64,000 bases of DNA, taken from contig NZ_STGH01000001.1 in assembly GCF_005222785.1 (NCBI RefSeq), positions 744,001-808,000 of the forward strand. Reading direction: 5' to 3'. The notes below the pieces were generated by a model. The model was not told the origin of the DNA. It made no database searches and saw only the letters and a program-made list of their open reading frames with translations. Origin of the DNA: Rhodobacter sp. SY28-1. GTDB lineage: Bacteria; Pseudomonadota; Alphaproteobacteria; Rhodobacterales; Rhodobacteraceae. Shown piece after piece: positions 46,569 through 55,297 of this stretch (the first letter of the stretch is position 1; each line of letters starts with the position of its first letter). Made by a program: the position numbers and the translations under genes.

Positions 46569-48659
46569 TCAAAGTGCCAGCTGGGTGACAGCGCGCGCGA
46601 CGGCGCATACGATGTCGCGGGCATAGGCCGGATCGGTCGTCTGGTCGGCGGCGCGGTGGTAGTTCGGGTTGCCGTCAGGGGCGGGCTCGGTGGGCAGGTT
46701 CGCGAAGAAATCCTCGCTGGCCAGCACCGCACCCCAGCCCTGCTGGTGGAAGGCCGCGTGGTCGGAGCGGTTGATCGCGCCGTCATAGACGTTGCGGTCA
46801 GGCCCGCCGAAGGTCGAGGTGCCCTTGTAGATCTGCGCCGGGGCCAGTTGGCCAAGCTGGGCGGCGGCGGTCGCCACGCGGTCGGCCAAGGGCACGCTCA
46901 GGTCGCGGATCGCGGGGTCGGTGTAGCCAGCGTGCAGTTCGAAGATGCGGTTGGCGTCGGAGTTGTAGCCGATCATGTCCATGCAGATCACGGCGCGGAC
47001 CGGGGCCTTTGCGGCCTTGAGCGAGGCGGCATAGGCCTTTGATCCGACGAGGCCCGATTCCTCGGCGTTGAAGAAGCAGAAGCGGAGGGTATGGGTCAGC
47101 CGTCCGGCATAGGCGCGGAAGTGGCGGGCAAGCGAGAGGACCCCGGCGAGGCCCGAGCCGTTGTCGTCGCGGCCGGGTGCGGGCGAGGTAGGGGCCTGAT
47201 AGCCCGGCTCGAACCCGGCGGTGCTGTCCATATGCGCGCCGACCACCACAAGGCCCGCGCCGAAGCCCGGCAGGGGGCAGCGGCCTTTCCACCAGGCGAA
47301 CCAGGGCTGCAACTTGAGGACCCGCTCGATCTCGGTCCGGATGGTGGCGTCCGGAAGGTCATCGAAGCCGTCGGACCAGCTGTCGGGGGCGAGGGTGTCG
47401 AGACCGGGCAGCCATTGGTCCGGCGGGGGCAGGGGGCCTGCGTCGCGCAGGATGCGGAGGTACCGGTCCAGGATGTCGGGCTTGATCCGCAGGCGGCCAA
47501 GGCCGGGCAGGTCGGCGATGATGTTGGAATGCGTCGCTCCGGCGTGGACGAAGTTGTGCCGCCAGGGGCAGTAGCCCATCGCGCGGAGGTCGGCGATCAG
47601 AGCGGTCTCGGCACGCTTGTTGTCGGGGTGGGCCGAGTGGCGCGAGACGATGGGCCCGGCTGCGTCCAAGGGGGCGACCCCGGTGTAGCGGTCGAGGTCG
47701 GCGGTGTAGTTCGCGGTGATGACGGAACAACGCGGGCGGATGTTGGCGAGGATCTTGCGGATTTCGGGGTCGAGTTCGACGGCCTCCAGGATCTCGGGCA
47801 GCTTGCCCACGTCGGGGACGTCGAAATCGGCGGCTTCGCTGATGGCGGGTTGGAGGAGACCGGGGTCGGGAGCCAGGAATTCGGCATGGCCGTGGCCGCC
47901 GTGAAGGTGGAACGCCTCGGCCGATTCGCCGGGTTTTAGGGCGATGAGGATCTGGCCTGGTTCGCTGTAAATGATCGGACGGCCGACAAGGACGGTGGCG
48001 AGGTCGTCGTGGTCCTGGTCGTGGCCATCGTGGCCAGCGGGGTCGCCGTCGATGCGCGCCCAGACGAGGTCTTCGGTTGCGGGGTCGTAGTTCAGCGGGA
48101 AGACCGAAAGGCCCAGCGTCGCGGCATCTGCCAACGCGGAGGGGGGAAGGAGGGCGATCAGCGCCCAGCCTTCGCCAGCAGTTTCCGGCGCGGGCTGGAA
48201 CTGCATCGGGATCGCGCCTGTCGCAAGGGCAAAGCGGTGCAGCACGTCGCGCGGGCCGGCGATGCGGGCGGCCACCGGGGCTGTGCCCTTCGCGAGCATG
48301 GGGATGAGTGCGGGATGGGCGGCAGGGGTGAAGCCTGCGGCCTTTGCCTCGCCCCTTAGGCGACGGTCGGCGGAGACGAGGGCGGTGGCGGGGTCGCCGC
48401 CGGAGAGACCTTGCAGACCGTAGGTCAGGGGGCCGAGAGGCAGGATGCGCAGGCCGGTCGGGGCGAAGCCGGACAGCATGTCGGCCCCCGGCATCTCGTC
48501 AGCCCCGGGGATGGCGAGGAGGATTTCGACGCCGGAGAGGGAGGTCGCTGGGTCCTGCAGGGAGGGCGCGAGGTCGAGGCCGAGAAGGCGACCGTCGTCT
48601 TCGCGCAAGCTGCCGCTGGTCTGGTCAAGGACGATGATGGCGCGGGTGATGGGGGTCAT
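46569..48659 (-). CDS. M28-family zinc peptidase with long novel N-terminal half
   Basis: The 696-residue protein has an M28 aminopeptidase-like domain in its C-terminal part. Zinc-ligand motifs appear in order: VVGAHMDST (His476), APGRDDNGSGLAG (bridging Asp), FNAEESGLVGS (catalytic and ligand Glu), CMDMIGYNSD and NPNYHRAADQ. The first 290 or so residues match no family I recognise and contain two His/Asp-rich stretches (GHDGHDQDHDDL near residue 207, HLHGGHGH near 250) that could bind metal. No signal peptide is evident, unusual for M28 enzymes. AGGAGA lies 6 bases before the start. It is the third gene of a minus-strand set after the HEFGH protease and histidine phosphatase. Confidence 0.85.
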   Translation of the reverse strand: MTPITRAIIVLDQTSGSLREDDGRLLGLDLAPSLQDPATSLSGVEILLAIPGADEMPGADMLSGFAPTGLRILPLGPLTYGLQGLSGGDPATALVSADRRLRGEAKAAGFTPAAHPALIPMLAKGTAPVAARIAGPRDVLHRFALATGAIPMQFQPAPETAGEGWALIALLPPSALADAATLGLSVFPLNYDPATEDLVWARIDGDPAGHDGHDQDHDDLATVLVGRPIIYSEPGQILIALKPGESAEAFHLHGGHGHAEFLAPDPGLLQPAISEAADFDVPDVGKLPEILEAVELDPEIRKILANIRPRCSVITANYTADLDRYTGVAPLDAAGPIVSRHSAHPDNKRAETALIADLRAMGYCPWRHNFVHAGATHSNIIADLPGLGRLRIKPDILDRYLRILRDAGPLPPPDQWLPGLDTLAPDSWSDGFDDLPDATIRTEIERVLKLQPWFAWWKGRCPLPGFGAGLVVVGAHMDSTAGFEPGYQAPTSPAPGRDDNGSGLAGVLSLARHFRAYAGRLTHTLRFCFFNAEESGLVGSKAYAASLKAAKAPVRAVICMDMIGYNSDANRIFELHAGYTDPAIRDLSVPLADRVATAAAQLGQLAPAQIYKGTSTFGGPDRNVYDGAINRSDHAAFHQQGWGAVLASEDFFANLPTEPAPDGNPNYHRAADQTTDPAYARDIVCAVARAVTQLAL

Positions 48660-48674
48660 GGGGGTCTCCTGAGG

Positions 48675-49211
48675 TCAGGGCGTGGGGGCGCCGTAGCGCA
48701 GGCGGAGAAGGCGGGTGCCGCACCAGCTGCGGGAGAGGATGAACATGCGGTCGAACTGGGTGTCGGTCAGCTCGGTCACTCCGGCAGAGCCGAGGGCGGC
48801 GGCGATGTCGTCCACCGTGTTGGAATGGGCGACGACGAGGACGGTGCGGCCGGGGTGGCTGGCGCGGATCGTCGCGGCAAGGGCGGCGGCGTCGTTGGCG
48901 TTGTAAAGGGTCGGTTGCAGGCCCGCGGCTTGCGCGGCGGGGGTGCCGGTCTGGCGCGAGCGGAGCGTGTCGGTGACGAAGACGGCACCGAGGTTCGCGT
49001 CCTGCAGCATTCCGGCAAGAAGCGCGGCGCGGGCCTGACCGGCGGGGGTGAGCGCCGGGTCGGCCCCGGCCCCGCGTTCGGCATGGCGGATCAGGATGAC
49101 GGTGGAGGTCCAGAGGAACAGCGCGAACTTGCGCTTGATCGTCGCTGTGGGCGGGATGTCGTGGACCCTGATGAGCCCGGCCTCCGGCGGCCCGGGTGGT
49201 GGCTTTGCCAT
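48675..49211 (-). CDS. Histidine phosphatase superfamily protein
   Basis: The 178-residue protein has the catalytic RHAE motif (ILIRHAER, His43) and the second histidine in VLVVAHSNTVDDIAAALG, defining the phosphoglycerate-mutase/SixA-like fold. Substrates range from small metabolites to phosphohistidine proteins and cannot be assigned. The first 30 residues are poorly conserved-looking, so the true start may be further in. It ends 15 bases before the M28 gene and begins 73 bases after the HEFGH protease gene, so a common transcript is likely. Confidence 0.85.
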   Translation of the reverse strand: MAKPPPGPPEAGLIRVHDIPPTATIKRKFALFLWTSTVILIRHAERGAGADPALTPAGQARAALLAGMLQDANLGAVFVTDTLRSRQTGTPAAQAAGLQPTLYNANDAAALAATIRASHPGRTVLVVAHSNTVDDIAAALGSAGVTELTDTQFDRMFILSRSWCGTRLLRLRYGAPTP

Positions 49212-49284
49212 GGAAAATGCCCTTGTGAAATCATCGGTGCGAGAGGGCCGGGACCTTGCTGGCCCCGGCCCGGTCCTGCTACGG

Positions 49285-52119
49285 TCAGTCGTCGGAGAAG
49301 TCGATTTCCAGCCGCATCGTCTTGATCCCGCGCGCGCCGCTGTCGGTGTCCTCGCCCCGAAGGATCTTCAGGATTTCCTCCATCGTGGGCTTGCGGGTGC
49401 GGATCGGGCGGTCGGGCAGTTTCGGCGGCCAGTCCTTCGGGCCGTCGTGCGGGCCGTCCTTCGGATCGTCGTCATCCGGTTCTCCGGGGTCGTCGTCGTG
49501 TTTTCCGGTGCCGAAGTCGAGCTTGTAGCTCATCCCGCCCGAAACCTCGCCGTCGATCAGGGTCTGGATCCGGATCTCGTCATCCTTGCGCGAGATCGAC
49601 TGCTTGAGGAGGTCGGCGTCGAACTCTTTCCCCGGGGTCAGCACGAAGAGGACCTTGCGCTGTTCGCGGGGGCCGAGTTCGAACTTTCCGGCACCGGCCG
49701 ACTTGATTGCCAGTTTCCAGCCGAGTTTCTGCAGGAACTTGGGCAGGGTGACCTGGACCTGGACCTTGACCGCCTTCTTGAACGGGTTGCGGATCCAGAT
49801 CCAGTGCTTGCCGAGGAGCTTGAGGATGTCGAGCAGCGTCGGCCGGACGGGCGAGATGTTGCGCTGGCCGATGTTGTTGTCGAAGGGCACGAAGCGGTGT
49901 TCGGGGATCGTGCCCTGGATCGTGGTGTCGTTGCCGGGGTCGCCGTCGGCGTGGGAGATGGCCATCAGGCATTCGTGGCCGACAACGGTGGGGACAAAGC
50001 GGAACGGGCCGAGGATGACGCTGGCGCCGGGGGCGAGGGGGCCGGGGGCGGAAAGCGTGGGCGTGTCCATCGCCGCCCAGTCGTCGGGGAAGGCAAGGCC
50101 GGTTCCGGGCAGGGCATGGTAGGCGTCGACGCGGACGTTCTGGGCGGGGAGAAGGCCGCGGTTCTTGACCCGGACGTACATGTAGCTTTTGAAGCCGACG
50201 AGCGGGTTCTGGTGTGTGAGGCCTCCGTCAGGGCGGCGGCGGACCCACATGTCCTGGCAGGACCAGTGGTTCGGCTGGTAGGTGTATTCGCCGTTGCGGC
50301 CGTCATTGATGTAGACGTCGACATCGGGCGGGTTGCCCTCGCGGTTCACCGTCTGCGGCTGGCCGGGGGCGGCACCGGGCTGGAACAGGCCCTGCTTCTC
50401 AAACGCCCAGCGGATCACCTTGTGCAGCGCGCCGCCGGGGATGCCCTTGAACGCAGTCGTGGTTCTGTCGGCGGTCTGGAGCTGTCCGACGAAGACCTCG
50501 GGGAAGGCGGTGGTCGAGGCGAGGAGACCAATGGCCTTGAAGATCAGGAAGGCCGTGGTCTGGGCCGCGCGCCGCTGGGTGGCGATCTGGGCTGCGTCCC
50601 CGCCGATTGACCGGTAGAAGCGGAAGAGCGTGGTGGAGAGCACCTGCTCGCCGCCGTACTGGGTGTTCCAGCGCGGGCCGAACCAGGCCCAGCCATCGGC
50701 GATGCTGCGGTCGTGGCGGCGGTCGATGTTCAGGCCCGCCGCCGTCCAGGGGAAGGTCATGAAACGGTCTGGGGCCTGTGAGCCGGGGTCGTTCAGGACG
50801 GCGGCAAGGGTGTCGCCCGCGGAATGGGCGAAGCCAAAGTTGGGGCTGTTGACGTGGTCCCACAACAGTGCATGGCCGAATTCATGCCAGACGACGCGGT
50901 TGTCGGTGGCGATGCCGATGGTCTGGCCTGCGATCATCTTGCCGTAACGGAACTCCAGGAGGCCGTTCCCCATCGCATTGCCGGGGGCCTGGGCGTTGAT
51001 CGCGTCTCCCAAGGCGCGGAAATCGCAGGGCACCGGGAAGGTGGTTCCATTGAAGTAGGAGGCGACATTGAAGCCGTAATCCTCCATCGTGCGGAACAGC
51101 CGGTCGTTGTTGTGATAGCAGTTCGTCGCGTTGAACTCTTCGGTCTGGGCGTTAAAATTGAAGGCGCCCGCGTTGTTTGGCACCGTCGGCGCGGCCTGCA
51201 CCGGGGCCTGGGTTTCGGCGATCCGGACGTAATTGCCAGTCAACGTCTGGGGCGCGGCCGGGGTGATCCCGGCAAGCGTCACCGAGTTCCGGAACGGGTT
51301 CAGGACGGCGTTTGTCGAGGCGGCAGAGACTGCAGCCCCGGTCTGGGTCTGCGGGTCGCGGTCAAAGACGAGGCCCGTGGCGCAGGCCACCAGCGCGCGA
51401 AGATAGAGGACCTCGCCCGACTTCGGTTCCACCAGCGCACGCCAGTTGACCTGGGCCTGCCCCTTTCCCATCGCGGCCTGGAAAAGGACCTCGTCGCAGA
51501 TGTAATGCTTGCCCTTGGCCAGCCCCTTCAGCTTGGGCGCGGGCAGATGCGGCAGGTCAACACCCGGACCGCCGATGCAGCCTTCGTGGTCGTGGGCTTC
51601 CTCGCGCTGGTCGGGCTCATAGCGCAGGACGACCTGGCGCTCGATCCTGGCGTTGTCCATGTCGGGAAGCTCGAAACCCAGCATCTTGGCCAGTGCGGTG
51701 CGGCTGACCTTGCGGGTGCCGCCATCGGACTTGGCGCCGGGATTTTCCACCTTGATCTCGGCATGCATCGAGGACTGGACGGATTCCAGCGCCAGGCTGT
51801 CACCGTCCATCTGCATGCCAAGCCGGGCGCCGAAGATATCAAGGCCCATCACGGTCTGCTGGTAGACGACGACCTTGGTGCCGACGATGTCCTTTTCAGA
51901 GTCGAATTCGGCTACGGGCATGTCGCCTGCGCCTTCCAGCGCGGGGTCACCTGCCATCCGGGTTCCTTCAAGGCCAAGCATGCCTTGCATGGATTTCATG
52001 TAGTGTTCAGCCGCAAGCTGCGGCGTGGACAGAGTCGTGGCGCTTTCGAGTGTCGAGGCTTCGGTGCCTTGCACAAAGACGACTTCGCCATACTCGTTGC
52101 GAACAACGGTCTCGGCCAT
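49285..52119 (-). CDS. Large HEFGH-motif zinc metalloprotease without signal peptide
   Basis: The 944-residue protein carries the zinc-protease signature VVWHEFGHALLWDH (His412, Glu413, His416). The first 260 residues resemble a thermolysin/fungalysin-type propeptide (VVYQQTVMGLDIFGARLGMQ, VEPKSGEVLYLRALVA). About 220 residues follow the active site. Next is a CARDB-like beta domain (DVDVYINDGRNGEYTYQPNH, YVRVKNRGLLPAQNVRVDAY), a second beta domain, and an Asp/Pro-rich linker (HDDDPGEPDDDDPKDGPHDG) near residue 875. It starts MAETVVRNEYGEVVFVQGTE with no export signal; AAGGAA precedes the ATG. It is divergent from the subtilase operon. The exact peptidase family (M36-like or other gluzincin) is uncertain. 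Confidence 0.82.
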   Translation of the reverse strand: MAETVVRNEYGEVVFVQGTEASTLESATTLSTPQLAAEHYMKSMQGMLGLEGTRMAGDPALEGAGDMPVAEFDSEKDIVGTKVVVYQQTVMGLDIFGARLGMQMDGDSLALESVQSSMHAEIKVENPGAKSDGGTRKVSRTALAKMLGFELPDMDNARIERQVVLRYEPDQREEAHDHEGCIGGPGVDLPHLPAPKLKGLAKGKHYICDEVLFQAAMGKGQAQVNWRALVEPKSGEVLYLRALVACATGLVFDRDPQTQTGAAVSAASTNAVLNPFRNSVTLAGITPAAPQTLTGNYVRIAETQAPVQAAPTVPNNAGAFNFNAQTEEFNATNCYHNNDRLFRTMEDYGFNVASYFNGTTFPVPCDFRALGDAINAQAPGNAMGNGLLEFRYGKMIAGQTIGIATDNRVVWHEFGHALLWDHVNSPNFGFAHSAGDTLAAVLNDPGSQAPDRFMTFPWTAAGLNIDRRHDRSIADGWAWFGPRWNTQYGGEQVLSTTLFRFYRSIGGDAAQIATQRRAAQTTAFLIFKAIGLLASTTAFPEVFVGQLQTADRTTTAFKGIPGGALHKVIRWAFEKQGLFQPGAAPGQPQTVNREGNPPDVDVYINDGRNGEYTYQPNHWSCQDMWVRRRPDGGLTHQNPLVGFKSYMYVRVKNRGLLPAQNVRVDAYHALPGTGLAFPDDWAAMDTPTLSAPGPLAPGASVILGPFRFVPTVVGHECLMAISHADGDPGNDTTIQGTIPEHRFVPFDNNIGQRNISPVRPTLLDILKLLGKHWIWIRNPFKKAVKVQVQVTLPKFLQKLGWKLAIKSAGAGKFELGPREQRKVLFVLTPGKEFDADLLKQSISRKDDEIRIQTLIDGEVSGGMSYKLDFGTGKHDDDPGEPDDDDPKDGPHDGPKDWPPKLPDRPIRTRKPTMEEILKILRGEDTDSGARGIKTMRLEIDFSDD

Positions 52120-52489
52120 CGTGTTTCCTTCCTGAATATGTTGGCCAGCAATAGCGGCCTGAATGAATAGGCGCGGGTCCGGAGAAATCCGGGGGAAGCT
52201 AAGGTTTTGGTGACTTAAAGCAGGGCGCGGACAATCCGGAAGCGCCTGTCCCCGACATTACTGCAAATGGCCGAGTCGGCCAAATCCTCATTCAACCTGC
52301 GGCGGAACCTGACGCATTATTCACGCAATCCGGCGCGCGAATACGTTATGATACGGTGTATTGTTGAACACATGATATTCTTCGACCGCTGCGCTGCCGG
52401 TCCAAAGGGCAAGGGATTTCGTCCGCCGCCCCAGCGCAACGGTCCTGTCCTGACGACGCATGTACCGCTTGCAATTTGGAGGCTGGCCG
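52120..52489. promoter_or_regulatory. 370-bp divergent control region of the protease/NTPase locus
   Basis: The region between the metalloprotease and subtilase start codons is visibly richer in A+T than its surroundings and has no convincing ORF. It contains a perfect palindrome TGGCCGA-g-TCGGCCA (52268-52282), an inverted pair AATAC...GTATT around TATGAT near 52340-52365, and a GGAGG ribosome binding site (52480-52484) for the subtilase. I could not fix unambiguous -35/-10 pairs. Confidence 0.5.
52268..52282. repeat. Perfect 15-bp palindrome, possible operator
   Basis: Arms TGGCCGA and TCGGCCA flank a single G in the middle of the divergent intergenic region, a plausible binding site for a dimeric regulator. 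Confidence 0.4.
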
Positions 52490-55297
52490 ATGTCGCACTT
52501 TTATGGATTGCCGTTTCTTCGCACCCTGATGGCCGAGGCCACCAAGTCCGATGCGCGATCGGTCTATGATCCGGACCGGCTGCGCTTTGCCCTGACGGTT
52601 CTGCCGGGGGCGGGTGACCTGAAGGCACTGCGGGCGCGTCTGGCGACGGTGCTGGGCTCGGACCGATTCGGGCTGGAGCCGATGTTCGACACGGTCGAGC
52701 CGGGCGAGCCGGTGACCTACACCTTCACGCCGAACGGTCTGGACCGGACCCTGCCCGAAGACGTGCTGTTCAGCATTGCGGGTGATCTGCGGGTCGAGCT
52801 GGGACTGATCGCCTGTGACCCCGACCTGGGGGCCACGGCCTATGCCGAGCCGGTGAAGGACGTGCCGTCGGCCACCGAAGGCGTGGTGATGGATGCGGTC
52901 TGCTGGGTGAAGGGCGATGCGCCCGAACCGAAAACCTGGGCGCTGGACAAGGCGCGGGTGTTGCAGGCCTGGGCGAAGTCGCCGGGCAAGGGCAAGGGGA
53001 TCGTGGTCGCGCAGCCCGATACCGGGATCACCGACCATACCGAGTTCGCCGACACCACCATTGATTTTACCAAGACGTTGAACCTTGTCGAGGGTGGGAC
53101 CAAGCCGACCGATCCGCTGTCATCGTCGATGTCGAACCCCGGGCATGGGACGGGGACCGGGTCGGTCGTCGCCTCGGGCGAAGGCGGCAAGATGAAGGGC
53201 TCGGCGCCCAAGGCGACGCTGGTGCCGATCCGCTGCATCAATGACGTGAAGATCTTCAACGCAGCCCCGGTGGCGAAGGCCATCGACCATGCCGTCCAGA
53301 AAGGGGCGCATGTGATCTCGATGAGCCTGGGGGGCATCCCGTCCTTTGCGCTGCGGCAGGCGATCAAGCGGGCGATTGCGAAGGATGTGATCCTGTTGGC
53401 GGCGGCGGGAAACTGCGTGGGGCTGGTGGTCTGGCCCGCGGCCTATCCCGAGATGATCGCGGTGGGGGGGACCAACATCCACGACAAGAAATGGAAGGGG
53501 TCGTCGCATGGGCCTGCGGTCGATTTCTCGGCCCCGGCAGAGCATGTCTGGAAGGCGGTGGCGACCGATCCGGCGGCGCCCAAGACCAAGATCGAGGGCG
53601 GGCAGGGGACGTCGTTTGCCACGGCGCTGAGCGCGGGGGTGGCGGCCCTGTGGCTGGGCCATCATGGCCGGGCCAAGGTGATCCAGGCGGCGCGGGCGCG
53701 GGGGGCCAGCGTGCAGGCGCTGTTCCGGACGGCGGTGCAGCAGACGGCGCGGCGGCCGGCGGGGTTCCCCTCGGGGCTTGGCGCGGGGGTGGTCAATGCC
53801 GAGGCTCTTCTGGGGCTGGCCTTGGGTGACATCGCCTCGGCCGTGGTGGAATCGGCGTTTGAGGACCCGAGCGGCGGAATCGACGAGGCGCTGACGCGGC
53901 TTCTGGGACCGGGCAAGGCGGACCCGGAGTTCGACTGGGACGCGCTGGGGCCCGAGGTGGCGGCGCTGGCGATTGCCGACTCGCGGGCCGGGCGCGACGC
54001 ACGGGGGCCGGGGCGCGAGACGCGGGCGTTCCGGCGGGCCTCGGCCGAGCTGATCGAGGCGGCGGCGGGCAGCCGCGACCCGCGTCTGGCGCAACTGGCC
54101 CTGCGCGGCAGCCCGCCCGCGCCCGCGATCATCATGCCCGCGCCGGTGGACGGGGCGCGGTTGGCCAAGGTCCTGTCGGGCTTGGGTGCGGCGGCGCAGC
54201 CGGGGCTGTCGGTGGAATCGGCATCAGGCGTGGACCCGAAGGAGGGTCAGGCGCGGCTGAATGCGACGGGGCGCAAGGCGGCGCTGGCTCCGTTGCAGCG
54301 GCGGCTGGAGAAGAGCGAGAAGACGGTCGACCTGAACCGGCTGGACCGGGGCCTTGCGACGCTGCACCGCGAGGGGACCTCGGCCCGGCTGGGTGAGACC
54401 ACGCTGATGCAGCTTGAGGCACTGGTGTCGCTGACCGAACGGCCTGCGCTGGCGGTAAGCTATCGCACGACGCCCGAGGGCAAGGAGCTGCAGACCATCG
54501 ACACGACGGACCCCGAGCTGGGCCGCTTTGCCGGGCTGATCGAGCTGGCGCGGCCGGACCTGGAGGCGGGGCCGCTGCAGGCGGTGGGGCGGATCGACGG
54601 GGATGGCATCCATCTGGGCACGGGCTTTGTGGTGGGGCCGGGGCTCGTGATGACCAACCGGCATGTGCTGGAGGAATTCGCAAGCCCCCTGCCGCGCGCC
54701 GACAAGCCGAAGCGCTGGCAGATGGTGCGGACGACGACGATCGACTTCTCGCCCTCGGGCAACGATCCGGCGCAGAAGTTCGCGGTCGAGGCGGTGGCCT
54801 TCGCGGGGCCGCAGCAGATCCAGCGGCTGCCGATCAGCTTTGCCAAGCTGGACATGGCGCTGCTCAAGGTCCAGACGGTGAATGCGGCGGGAATGGCGCT
54901 GCCGAAGGCGTTCACGGTGAACCAGGACGCGGGTTGGCGCGGGGCGGATGCGAACCTGTTCGTCGTGGGCTTCCCGGCCCCTCCGGGCGCGGTGCCGCGC
55001 GACGAGAGGGGGGCGCTGCGCCACGACGTCATCGAACGGCTGCGCGAGATCTTCGGCCTGAACTACCGGCGCAAGTACTTCAGCCCCGGCCTGGCGCAGG
55101 CAGGAACGCAGCCCTGGGTCTTCAACCACGATGCGACGACGCTGGGCGGCAATTCCGGATCGGTCATCGGCGCGCTGAGCGGGGACCTTCCGGCAGTGGG
55201 TCTGCATTTCGCGGGTGACTGGCTACGGGCGAACCACGCGCATGACCTGGCGGTGGTGCGGGCGAAGGCGCCGGCATTTGCGGCGCTGTTCCCATGA
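52490..55297 (+). CDS. Dual serine protease: subtilisin (S8) plus trypsin-like (S1) domains
   Basis: The 935-residue protein has an unknown N-terminal domain (residues 1-150). A complete subtilase domain follows with Asp177 (VVAQPDTGITD), His219 (NPGHGTGTGSVVA), oxyanion Asn (LLAAAGNCVG) and Ser375 (GQGTSFATALSAG). After a helical, Arg/Ala-rich linker (about 440-690) comes a trypsin-like domain with His725 (GTGFVVGPGLVMTNRHVLEE), Asp788 (KLDMALLKV) and Ser889 (LGGNSGSV). Both triads look intact. There is no signal peptide. GGAGG at 52480-52484 supports the start at 52490. Its stop overlaps the next ATG (ATGA at 55294-55297). Cytoplasmic action is inferred. Confidence 0.88.
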   Translation: MSHFYGLPFLRTLMAEATKSDARSVYDPDRLRFALTVLPGAGDLKALRARLATVLGSDRFGLEPMFDTVEPGEPVTYTFTPNGLDRTLPEDVLFSIAGDLRVELGLIACDPDLGATAYAEPVKDVPSATEGVVMDAVCWVKGDAPEPKTWALDKARVLQAWAKSPGKGKGIVVAQPDTGITDHTEFADTTIDFTKTLNLVEGGTKPTDPLSSSMSNPGHGTGTGSVVASGEGGKMKGSAPKATLVPIRCINDVKIFNAAPVAKAIDHAVQKGAHVISMSLGGIPSFALRQAIKRAIAKDVILLAAAGNCVGLVVWPAAYPEMIAVGGTNIHDKKWKGSSHGPAVDFSAPAEHVWKAVATDPAAPKTKIEGGQGTSFATALSAGVAALWLGHHGRAKVIQAARARGASVQALFRTAVQQTARRPAGFPSGLGAGVVNAEALLGLALGDIASAVVESAFEDPSGGIDEALTRLLGPGKADPEFDWDALGPEVAALAIADSRAGRDARGPGRETRAFRRASAELIEAAAGSRDPRLAQLALRGSPPAPAIIMPAPVDGARLAKVLSGLGAAAQPGLSVESASGVDPKEGQARLNATGRKAALAPLQRRLEKSEKTVDLNRLDRGLATLHREGTSARLGETTLMQLEALVSLTERPALAVSYRTTPEGKELQTIDTTDPELGRFAGLIELARPDLEAGPLQAVGRIDGDGIHLGTGFVVGPGLVMTNRHVLEEFASPLPRADKPKRWQMVRTTTIDFSPSGNDPAQKFAVEAVAFAGPQQIQRLPISFAKLDMALLKVQTVNAAGMALPKAFTVNQDAGWRGADANLFVVGFPAPPGAVPRDERGALRHDVIERLREIFGLNYRRKYFSPGLAQAGTQPWVFNHDATTLGGNSGSVIGALSGDLPAVGLHFAGDWLRANHAHDLAVVRAKAPAFAALFP

